From an uncultured euryarchaeote (GTDB taxonomy: Archaea > Thermoplasmatota > Thermoplasmata > UBA10834): 5,411 nt of DNA. Numbering within the stretch: position 1 is the stretch's first letter; each line of letters begins with the position of its first letter. The DNA lies in NCBI GenBank assembly GCA_937872085.1, contig CALMQK010000047.1, positions 1-5,411 on the forward strand. The letters run 5' to 3'. The translations under genes and the position numbers were made by a program. Positions 1 through 4,424 of this stretch are shown in pieces. A model generated the notes under the pieces. The model did no database searches and was not told the DNA's origin. It saw nothing but the letters and a program-made list of their open reading frames with translations.

Positions 1-500
1 TTGAGCGACCACCAGACGCTCTCCACGTAGTCGTTCGACATGGTCATGTAGGCGTTCTCGAAATCGATCCAATAGCCGATGCGACGGCTCATGTGCTCCC
101 AATCGAGCTTGTATCTCAGGACACTTTCACGGCACAGGTCGTTGAACTTCCCGATCCCCAAGCGCTCGATGTCCTTCTTGGTCGAGAGACCGAGCGACCG
201 CTCGACCTCCAGCTCCACTGGCAGGCCGTGGCAGTCCCAGCCTCCGATGTACGGCACGATCTCTCGACCGTTCATAACATGATATCTGAGGAACGAGTCC
301 TTTACCACGCGCGACAGCGCGTGCCCTATGTGGGGCTTGTTGTTGGCGGTGGGCGGGCCCTCACAGAACACCAGGGGCTCCCCGCCCTTCATGCGCTCCT
401 TCACCTTATGGAGGATGCCCTGGTCGTCCCACGAACGGAGGATGTCCTCTTCCAGCTGCGGGAAGGACTTCCCATCGGGTTCACGGTAGAGTTTCCTCAT
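1..500 (-). CDS. ileS: Isoleucyl-tRNA synthetase, N-terminal part (runs off left edge)
   Basis: Class I aminoacyl-tRNA synthetase that charges tRNA-Ile with isoleucine in the cytoplasm. The window holds 166 codons of a protein normally about 1,000 residues long. Visible are the class I signature HIGH at residues 57-60, inside GPPTANNKPHIGH (48-60), and the IleRS block GGWDCHGLPVE at 86-96, which separates it from ValRS and LeuRS. The rest of the Rossmann fold, the CP1 editing domain and the KMSKS loop lie outside the window. The start at 498-500 is chosen because the family N-terminus (MRKLYREPDGKSFPQLEE) begins there and GAGGAG (complement of 510-515) sits 9 nt upstream. It is divergent from the small-protein/RAM/UPF0147 group. 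The identification is very secure; the truncation is only the window edge. Confidence 0.96.
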   Translation of the reverse strand, partial: MRKLYREPDGKSFPQLEEDILRSWDDQGILHKVKERMKGGEPLVFCEGPPTANNKPHIGHALSRVVKDSFLRYHVMNGREIVPYIGGWDCHGLPVELEVERSLGLSTKKDIERLGIGKFNDLCRESVLRYKLDWEHMSRRIGYWIDFENAYMTMSNDYVESVWWSL

Positions 501-843
501 GATGACAGACTCCTCGAGAAGGATTCTATTACAAACTCAGCACTGTAAGCGAGAATCAGCTAATTATTTTTGTGAGCTGGATTGCCGAGTTCATGTTGAA
601 AAGCACAATTGCGCAGCTGGTAATTAATCTTGCCGTGTCCTGCGGGTCAGTACCTCAAAGTCCCATCCATTCACGATTCCATGCATCATTCGAGCACTCT
701 ACGGAAGCAAGCCTAGTTTGACAGTCTGGCTCACATGATTTCCCCAAGGTTCGACTAAGAAAGATTGAAATATCAGAGCGCGTATAGCGCGGCTCGTGCA
801 ACCCATAGCCTGGGGTGGTGCCCAAGCTTAAAGGTGAACATTG
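501..843. other. Gene-free stretch between divergent ileS and the small-protein gene
   Basis: No ORF here has a ribosome binding site or recognisable protein; the longer frames are antisense or out of frame to flanking genes. It holds the probable ileS TATA element (near 560-572) and an imperfect palindrome GCACAATTGCGC at 603-614. It also holds a small hairpin at 776-795 (GAGC-GCG / CGC-g-GCTC, loop TATAG) and probably the promoter of the 56-residue gene. No tRNA or CRISPR pattern is visible. A diverged non-coding RNA cannot be excluded. Confidence 0.5.
560..572 (-). promoter_or_regulatory. Probable TATA box of ileS
   Basis: On the minus strand the sequence reads ACAAAAATAATTA, an A/T-only core in a GC-rich setting, about 60 nt upstream of the ileS start. 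An archaeal initiation site about 25 nt downstream would leave a leader of roughly 35-40 nt containing the GAGGAG ribosome binding site. This is assigned by composition and position only. Confidence 0.4.
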
Positions 844-1014
844 ATGGAAGAGCCATTGTGCAACGTGGAGTTCCTGAAGAGCAACTCCACATATGTGGCG
901 AGAGTGCAGAGCGATATCGGTGGTCTGAGAGAGTACCGGAGCGGAAGCCTTGAGGAGATACTCGAGCAGGTCATCATCGACCTCCAAGAGGAGTTCGAAT
1001 CAGCCCGTCCCTGA
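844..1014 (+). CDS. Small conserved-looking protein, 56 residues, function unknown
   Basis: The ORF encodes 56 residues, MEEPLCNVEFLK to EEFESARP, with no named family that I recognise. The start is well supported: AGGTGA at 832-837 lies 6 nt before the ATG, a close match to the archaeal anti-SD. The middle (VQSDIGGLREYRSGS, residues 21-35) could form a beta hairpin. The end (LEEILEQVIIDLQEEFE, 36-52) reads as an acidic amphipathic helix with regularly spaced I/L/V. Codons are GC-rich with G or C often at position three, like neighbouring genes. There is no signal peptide or membrane segment. It lies 112 nt upstream of the RAM-domain gene on the same strand and may be co-transcribed with it. 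I have an impression that short proteins with a similar D-I-G-G-x-R-E-Y core occur in other archaea, but cannot confirm this here. Confidence 0.75.
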   Translation: MEEPLCNVEFLKSNSTYVARVQSDIGGLREYRSGSLEEILEQVIIDLQEEFESARP

Positions 1015-1126
1015 TAACACACTGAGACCCATCGGGAGCACGAAGAGCACTTGGATCCGCCCTTGTTCATCCGTGTAGGCTTTTGACACCTCTATTAGGC
1101 ACGGACGCCGGAACGGGGGCGATTGA

Positions 1127-1468
1127 ATGGAAGAGAAGGACAAGAAAGAATATGAGGACGTCATCTCGACTTACTATGGCGATGATCAGGTTGCCGCGTT
1201 GGTGACTTTCAAGATCGACACGAAGGGCTCGGACCTGGTCGCGCAGAAGATCGCCAGTTTTCCGCACATCGAGGACGTCTTCCTCGTCACAGGGGACACC
1301 GACATCATCGCGAAGGCGCGGTTCCCGAACTACGCCGCATTGAAGAAGTTCATCGTCGACGATGTCGCCGAGATCGATGGCGTGAAGGAGACCAGAACCT
1401 TCATGGTGGTGACGGTTTTCAAAGAGCGTGGCAAGATCCGGCAGGAATCCGAAGAGGAGAAGAAGTAG
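1127..1468 (+). CDS. Stand-alone Lrp/AsnC ligand-binding (RAM) domain protein
   Basis: This 113-residue protein consists almost entirely of the C-terminal domain of Lrp/AsnC regulators. Residues about 20-99 follow the beta-alpha-beta-beta-alpha-beta plan: strand VAALVTFKI (22-30), helix 34-44, then the conserved turn VTGDTD (54-59) leading into IIAKARF, helix 69-81, and a final strand TRTFMVVTVF (89-98). The N-terminal helix-turn-helix is absent, so it should not bind DNA alone. Such single-domain proteins form dimers or octamers, can bind amino acids, and may modulate full-length Lrp partners; a partner is inferred, not seen. The tail is charged (ERGKIRQESEEEKK). A TGA directly before the ATG fixes the upstream limit. 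The ribosome binding site is weak (GGGGGCGAT near 1115-1123). It precedes UPF0147 by 48 nt when that gene is started at 1517. Confidence 0.9.
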   Translation: MEEKDKKEYEDVISTYYGDDQVAALVTFKIDTKGSDLVAQKIASFPHIEDVFLVTGDTDIIAKARFPNYAALKKFIVDDVAEIDGVKETRTFMVVTVFKERGKIRQESEEEKK

Positions 1469-1516
1469 GGAGGTTTGGAAGAATAACCGTAGCTTTACTC
1501 TCCAAGGGTGATAATC

Positions 1517-1774
1517 ATGGTGGACATGGAAACGAGGCTCAGACAGATCATGGAGGTGCTGGACCAGCTAGCTGAGGACAACTCGGTACCCAGGAACATC
1601 CGACGCGGTGCGACGGATGCGAAGACGCGCCTCTTGAACAAGGCAGAGGCACTGGACATCCGAAGCGCGAGCGCGGTGATGATTCTGGACGAACTCGCCA
1701 ACGACCCCAACATCCCGCTGCACGGAAGGACCCTGATATGGAACATCATCAGCCAACTAGAGACGGTGAAGTGA
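1517..1774 (+). CDS. UPF0147 family protein
   Basis: An 85-residue protein of the archaeal UPF0147 family, whose function is unknown. It is all-helical and soluble. Family marks are the block DNSVPRNIRRGATDAKTRL (residues 21-39), the helix SAVMILDELANDPN (52-65) and the following IPLHGRTLIW (66-75). Length matches the family. I start it at the ATG at 1517 because AGGGTGAT (1505-1512) is then a well-placed ribosome binding site 4 nt upstream. An in-frame GTG at 1508 would add three residues but lies inside that site, so it is less likely. An ATG at 1526 is also possible. It follows the RAM-domain gene closely on the same strand and is 84 nt upstream of tRNA-Gly. Family assignment is confident; biological role is unknown. 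Confidence 0.93.
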   Translation: MVDMETRLRQIMEVLDQLAEDNSVPRNIRRGATDAKTRLLNKAEALDIRSASAVMILDELANDPNIPLHGRTLIWNIISQLETVK

Positions 1775-1797
1775 GGGGCGGCAGGTCGACGACAATC

Positions 1798-1820
1798 CCG
1801 GTTCCTGGGCTCCGAACCGG
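1798..1820. repeat. Inverted repeat between UPF0147 and tRNA-Gly
   Basis: CCGGTTC (1798-1804) and GAACCGG (1814-1820) are perfect 7-bp inverted arms around a 9-nt loop. It lies 23 nt past the UPF0147 stop and just upstream of the tRNA TATA element. It could fold at the 3' end of the upstream transcript or serve as a protein site at the tRNA promoter. No T-run follows directly, though a T-rich patch occurs at 1841-1849. Confidence 0.4.
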
Positions 1821-1823
1821 ATA

Positions 1824-1833
1824 CATTTAAATG
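1824..1833 (+). promoter_or_regulatory. TATA box of tRNA-Gly
   Basis: CATTTAAATG, an A/T core in a GC-rich intergenic region, is centred about 30 nt before the first base of the mature tRNA. Archaeal TATA boxes sit about 25-27 nt before transcription start, which would put the start only a few bases upstream of the tRNA 5' end, as is usual for archaeal tRNA genes. Confidence 0.65.
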
Positions 1834-1858
1834 CGAACCTTATCCTTTTGGCCGACGA

Positions 1859-1930
1859 GCGGCTGTAGTCTAGCGGTTAGGACTGAAGCTTCCCAAGCTT
1901 CAAGCCCGGGTTCGAATCCCGGCAGCCGCA
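1859..1930 (+). tRNA. tRNA-Gly (anticodon CCC)
   Basis: A complete 72-nt cloverleaf. The acceptor stem GCGGCTG pairs fully with CAGCCGC. The D arm has GTC/GAC pairs and loop AGCGGTTA. The anticodon stem GAAGC/GCTTC encloses TTCCCAA with anticodon CCC at 1892-1894, decoding GGG. The variable region is AAGC, and the T stem CCGGG/CCCGG encloses TTCGAAT. The discriminator is A and CCA is not encoded, so it must be added after transcription. There is no intron. Its 3' 23 bases and the next C are repeated exactly at 3080-3103, which suggests this gene served as an integration target; the gene itself remains intact. Confidence 0.97.
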
Positions 1931-1931
1931 C
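1908..1931 (+). repeat. Left copy of 24-bp direct repeat (putative att site in tRNA-Gly)
   Basis: This segment covers the T arm from the last bases of its 5' stem, the 3' acceptor strand, the discriminator and one flanking C. It is identical to 3080-3103 in the same orientation. Identity stops at 1907/3079 and 1932/3104. Tyrosine-recombinase integrations into tRNA genes commonly leave such a repeat, with the intact tRNA at one end and a 3' fragment at the other. Confidence 0.75.
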
Positions 1932-1950
1932 TTCTATCCATAGCCAGCAA

Positions 1951-1966
1951 GATCGTCTTTTCGATC
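1951..1966. terminator. Possible bidirectional terminator-like hairpin
   Basis: GATCG (1951-1955) and CGATC (1962-1966) flank TCTTTT. It lies 20 nt after the tRNA and overlaps the acetyltransferase stop codon from the other side. The short T-tract on the plus strand may help end tRNA transcription, since archaeal termination relies mainly on T-runs. The evidence is only the repeat and the tract. Confidence 0.3.
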
Positions 1967-2960
1967 AATCTAGCGGCTTCTTGTAGTGAGCATACTTCCT
2001 AGCGACCTTGTAGCCCATGCCCTCGTAGAGCTGCATTTCACCTGAAGTGTTCTGCGTCTCGACATCGAGAGTCGCTTCCTCCAATCCTCTCTCTCGCATC
2101 ATCACTAGGCTCTTTGCCAGCAAAGCTTTCGCCAATCCTCGCCTTCGCCATCTGGGCAGCACGAAGAGAATCTGAGTATGACCTCTCTTGCGATCGAAGG
2201 CTTGGTTTTCTGGCGGTATGTGGTTTTCGGCCATGCCCACTATGCGGTCGCCGTCCCACGCGACCTGCCAGAGATCAGGCATGAAGGTGGACCCGTTCAA
2301 CCAGAGTTCGTAATGTTCTCTGTCATACCTGCTTTCCACGAACCAGGGTTTCTCTCGTAAGGCTTCTTTCCGCGCATTCCATATTCCAGGATAGTGTTCA
2401 GGGTTGGCCGCTCGGAGTTCAAGCCCTTCTGGAAGCGGGTTGTCCGGAATGTCCTCAAGATTCTGCCGAATCATCTCATAGAAATGCATGACGGGCGTGT
2501 ATCCTTCTGCGAGAACCATCTCCCTCCAGTCATTAGGTTCGTTCAAGGCCCATGCCCCCAAAGAGGTCTTCCCAGGCCAGGGTTGATTCTCTGCTACTAA
2601 CTGGATTTGCATCTCGTTGAAGCGGAATATCGCCAGACGCAACGCCGTCTTGCGCCATTCGGGAACGACATGAGCGATGTGCCAAAACACGCGCTCTCCG
2701 CTGCTGTCTGGTTCGGGCGAAATCCGCCCGTATGCCACTGGTTCTCCTATGACCTCGGCGACTACTATCTCTGAGCACGGATCTCGATTTGAGAGATTAT
2801 CGTATTCACTTGCGAGCTCCTCCTCGGTCTCAATGTTCTCGACTCCGTCCGCTTCCCAGCTCTTTCTTCCAATGGACGAAATCACCGAATAGTCCGATTT
2901 GTCTTTGAATCGCCTGAATACAAGGCCATCAATCATCGGTGCTCCATTGACTTCGATCAT
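1965..2960 (-). CDS. Tandem-domain GNAT N-acetyltransferase
   Basis: A 331-residue protein with two GNAT domains in tandem, about residues 10-165 and 178-330, probably an acetyl-CoA-dependent N-acyltransferase with unknown acceptor. The C-terminal domain is the likely catalytic one. Its motif A, ILFVLPRWRRRGLAKALL (264-281), carries the acetyl-CoA loop R272-x-x-G275-x-A277, and motif B appears as NTSGEMQLYEGMGYKVAR (304-321). In the N-terminal domain the equivalent stretch HVVPEWRKTALRLAIF (97-112) has lost the glycines, so it is probably structural or used for substrate binding. The two-domain plan resembles mycothiol-synthase-like GNATs, but that does not fix the substrate. The start is supported by GAGGCGA (complement of 2969-2975), 8 nt upstream; an in-frame ATG at 2934-2936 with GGAG before it is an alternative. 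It is the only gene of the tRNA-Gly islet and may be horizontally acquired. Confidence 0.88.
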   Translation of the reverse strand: MIEVNGAPMIDGLVFRRFKDKSDYSVISSIGRKSWEADGVENIETEEELASEYDNLSNRDPCSEIVVAEVIGEPVAYGRISPEPDSSGERVFWHIAHVVPEWRKTALRLAIFRFNEMQIQLVAENQPWPGKTSLGAWALNEPNDWREMVLAEGYTPVMHFYEMIRQNLEDIPDNPLPEGLELRAANPEHYPGIWNARKEALREKPWFVESRYDREHYELWLNGSTFMPDLWQVAWDGDRIVGMAENHIPPENQAFDRKRGHTQILFVLPRWRRRGLAKALLAKSLVMMRERGLEEATLDVETQNTSGEMQLYEGMGYKVARKYAHYKKPLD

Positions 2961-3004
2961 CCCAGGATTCGCCTCGCAACACCGGCTTCGTCGAGTAACT
3001 ATGT

Positions 3005-3012
3005 GAATTTAA
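3005..3012 (-). promoter_or_regulatory. Possible TATA box of the GNAT gene
   Basis: On the minus strand TTAAATTC lies about 45 nt before the start codon. Initiation about 25 nt downstream would leave a leader of roughly 20 nt, enough for the GAGGCGA site. It implies that the islet gene has its own promoter rather than depending on flanking genes. Confidence 0.4.
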
Positions 3013-3030
3013 GACTTGGGACGAGATTCG

Positions 3031-3051
3031 TTCAATTCCCCGATAATTGAA
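3031..3051. repeat. Inverted repeat near the right end of the islet
   Basis: TTCAATT (3031-3037) and AATTGAA (3045-3051) form a perfect 7-bp inverted repeat around CCCCGAT. GAT (3025-3027) and ATC (3052-3054) could extend it past a 3-nt bulge. It lies in the AT-rich non-coding part of the islet, 28 nt from the right repeat copy. It could be an operator, a recombination arm site or part of a lost gene's promoter. Confidence 0.4.
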
Positions 3052-3079
3052 ATCAGAAAAAGGATGTCTGGCTCCTGCG

Positions 3080-3103
3080 GGGTTCGAATCCCGGCAGCCG
3101 CAC
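3080..3103 (+). repeat. Right copy of 24-bp direct repeat (tRNA-Gly 3' fragment)
   Basis: An exact copy of 1908-1931. The sequence upstream does not complete a tRNA: there is no matching 5' acceptor strand or anticodon arm, and even the T-stem partner is broken (CGGGG where CCGGG is needed). It is therefore a fragment, as expected for the far att site of a tRNA-targeted integration. Confidence 0.75.
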
Positions 3104-3120
3104 ATCCTACTGAACGTTCG

Positions 3121-3149
3121 GAGCATACTGAAGCGACAGTATCTAGCTC
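3121..3149. terminator. Hairpin at the 3' end of the PPC gene
   Basis: ATACTG (3125-3130) and CAGTAT (3137-3142) enclose AAGCGA. GAGC (3121-3124) and GCTC (3146-3149) extend the stem past a 3-nt bulge formed by the PPC stop codon. It lies exactly at the end of the minus-strand gene, so a role in transcript ending or stability is plausible. No T-run follows. Confidence 0.35.
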
Positions 3150-3571
3150 GTGACCTGGGAGACATGCAGTATCGCCACGCCTTTTTCCTTGTCCATCCAC
3201 CGCTTCGAGCTCACGCCATTCAGCCTCAAGAAGCCGATCTCGTTGCTCATCCAGACCTGACCCTTCAGAAGATGCCCCCCATACGCGCGATGTTCCTTGT
3301 CCGCGACCGTGGCGTGGATGTGCATTCTCGGGTCGCCCTCTGACGCAACAGAACCTTGGAGCATGGTCAGCTCATGAGGTTCCTTGAACGTCCTCTTGAT
3401 ATACTGGCCCCTGTCGAAGTACCCCAGCTCGAAATCCGTTATCATTCCTATGCCGGTCACGATCAGCAGAGTCGATTTCTCCTCTGCAATGACCTCTTCG
3501 ATCGATCTGATGATGTCTTCCCCATGACTGAGTCTCATTAGAATGTAATCCTGCGTGCGTGCGACCTCCAT
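3143..3571 (-). CDS. PPC/DUF296 domain protein (PD1-like)
   Basis: A 142-residue protein that is essentially one PPC (plants and prokaryotes conserved, DUF296) domain; relatives are annotated as PD1-like DNA-binding proteins and form trimers. The core runs from HGEDIIRSIEEV (16-27) through LLIVTGIGMITDFELGYFD (35-53) to the C-terminal strands. The family signature is complete: H84-x-H86, then A90, and GGHL at 98-101; these histidines bind metal in several prokaryotic members. There is no plant-type AT-hook, so DNA binding is not shown by the sequence. The start at 3569-3571 fits the domain. The frame stays open to 3748, but that 59-residue extension crosses the divergent control region and looks non-coding. 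The ribosome binding site is poor (GGGGGA, 5-6 nt upstream). It is divergent from a metal transporter, which makes a metal-related role an attractive inference. Confidence 0.88.
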   Translation of the reverse strand: MEVARTQDYILMRLSHGEDIIRSIEEVIAEEKSTLLIVTGIGMITDFELGYFDRGQYIKRTFKEPHELTMLQGSVASEGDPRMHIHATVADKEHRAYGGHLLKGQVWMSNEIGFLRLNGVSSKRWMDKEKGVAILHVSQVTS

Positions 3572-3603
3572 GATATTCCCCCGGAGGAGGATTACGAGCA
3601 GCG

Positions 3604-3650
3604 CCTTTACCTTTCGGCCTTCGTCGGACGGTCGGACCGAAAGCAAAATC
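3604..3650. promoter_or_regulatory. Shared divergent control region of the PPC and VIT1-like genes
   Basis: The 119-bp gap holds CTTTCGG (3611-3617) and CCGAAAG (3637-3643), perfect inverted copies. Read outward on each strand, each CCGAAAG is followed by an A-rich patch (GTAAAGG leftward, CAAAATC rightward), resembling an archaeal BRE plus weak TATA. The implied starts lie about 10 nt and 20 nt before the PPC and transporter start codons. Between them is a tandem repeat GTCGGAC (3623-3629 and 3631-3637), a possible operator. Promoter assignment is inference from pattern and spacing. Confidence 0.45.
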
Positions 3651-3690
3651 ACCAGCAAGCCCATACCAAGCTCCGCCCAAGGAGGGTCCG

Positions 3691-4422
3691 ATGGAACCTC
3701 GAAAAGAGGACCGACTGAAGGCCTGGCACGGTGAGAGTTGGCACACACCGAGAGGGCGCCTGATACGGGACATTGTATATTCGATCGACACGGGCCTCAT
3801 CACCACGGTCGCCTTTCTCGCGGGCGTGTCAGCGCTGGTGGAGAACAATCACAAGGTGGTCCTGGCAGGTCTCGTGCAGATAGGCGCAGGGGCGATAGCG
3901 ATCTTCTTCGGCGCATTCATCTCAACGAAGGCCCAGAAGGATTTCTTCGAGAGCCAGGTGAAACGCGAACGCCGGGAGATCGAGGAGATGCCTGAGAAGG
4001 AGACGCGTGAGATCCGAGAGATCTTCGAGGAATACGGCTTCGACGCCCAAGAGCAAGAGGCCGCGGTCAAGCGGATCACCAGCAAGAAGGATCTCTGGCT
4101 GAAATTCATGGTCCAGGAAGAGATCGGGATATCTCCAAGCCATATAGACAACCCGAGCAGCATAGGGACGATCTCGGCCCTGTCTTTCCTCGTCGGAGCG
4201 GTCCCTGCCATCCTTCCTTTCATCCTGCTACAGAATCCGAATCTCGCGCTGCTGGTCAGTGCCGTGACGATCCTCATCTTCCTGTTCGCGCTGGGCGTCT
4301 GGAAGACCCGGCTCACGAAGTTGCACTGGCTTCTGAGCGGGCTCGAGACCCTCGCGATCGGCGGAATATCGTGCGGGTTGGGCTTCCTGTTCGGAAGGCT
4401 CGTGCAGGCGCTGATTGGGTAG
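3691..4422 (+). CDS. VIT1/CCC1 family divalent metal (Fe2+/Mn2+) transporter
   Basis: A 243-residue membrane protein of the VIT1/CCC1 family, which moves Fe2+ or Mn2+ across membranes, usually by proton antiport out of the cytoplasm. The N-terminal signature RDIVYSIDTGLITTVAFLAG (26-45) contains the conserved Asp33 of helix 1. Predicted helices are about 32-51, 56-76, 158-180, 185-204 and 213-238. Between helices 2 and 3 lies the cytosolic metal-binding domain (about 80-150), with many glutamates (E87, E93, E97-E99, E102, E104, E110) and M140 near its end, as in plant VIT1. Length and order are typical. GGAGGG (3681-3686) lies 4 nt before the ATG, a strong ribosome binding site. It is divergent from the PPC gene and converges on the aminotransferase. 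The substrate, iron versus manganese, cannot be decided from sequence. Confidence 0.9.
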   Translation: MEPRKEDRLKAWHGESWHTPRGRLIRDIVYSIDTGLITTVAFLAGVSALVENNHKVVLAGLVQIGAGAIAIFFGAFISTKAQKDFFESQVKRERREIEEMPEKETREIREIFEEYGFDAQEQEAAVKRITSKKDLWLKFMVQEEIGISPSHIDNPSSIGTISALSFLVGAVPAILPFILLQNPNLALLVSAVTILIFLFALGVWKTRLTKLHWLLSGLETLAIGGISCGLGFLFGRLVQALIG

Positions 4423-4424
4423 GA

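Larger units (their letters stand above)
1908..3103. mobile_element. Putative tRNA-Gly integration islet (remnant)
   Basis: The segment is bounded by an exact 24-bp direct repeat of the tRNA-Gly 3' end, with the intact tRNA on the left and a 3' fragment on the right. It holds a single gene, a double-GNAT acetyltransferase on the minus strand. Two 60-base blocks near its right end that I counted (2761-2820 and 2881-2940) have 45% and 43% GC. A block from the left part (2041-2100) has 55%, and two outside blocks (4201-4260, 4861-4920) have 55% and 58%. Collapsing the repeats would give tRNA-Gly followed 39 nt later by the PPC gene stop, a normal compact spacing. No integrase, transposase or replication gene is present, so it is at most a decayed or passively moved element. 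The alternative is a decayed tandem tRNA-Gly duplicate. Confidence 0.55.

Noticed and set aside
93..548. 151-residue plus-strand reading frame
   Set aside because: It is the complement of the ileS N-terminal region, whose minus-strand product has the HIGH and GWDCHGLPVE motifs. The plus-strand product matches no family I recognise.
728..757. Possible tRNA-like piece with GGTTCGAC
   Set aside because: The GGTTCGA string is not enclosed by a T stem and no acceptor or anticodon arms can be built around it.
655..987. 110-residue minus-strand frame
   Set aside because: It overlaps the 56-residue gene in antisense, has no recognisable domain and no good ribosome binding site. The plus-strand gene is better supported.
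1931..3079. Search for an integrase, transposase or CRISPR array inside the islet
   Set aside because: Apart from the GNAT gene, no frame shows a recombinase-like sequence and there are no spaced repeats. The mobile origin rests only on the att-like repeat and on composition.
3032..3103. Possible second tRNA-Gly gene
   Set aside because: Only the 3' 23 bases match. No 5' acceptor strand or anticodon stem is present, and the T stem cannot pair properly.
3572..3748. N-terminal extension of the PPC protein by 59 residues
   Set aside because: The extension crosses the divergent control region and the strong ribosome binding site of the transporter, and it contains no PPC-domain sequence. The domain begins naturally at the ATG at 3569-3571.
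3849..4316. 155-residue minus-strand frame
   Set aside because: It is a shadow of the VIT1/CCC1 transporter, whose plus-strand translation shows family motifs and membrane helices.
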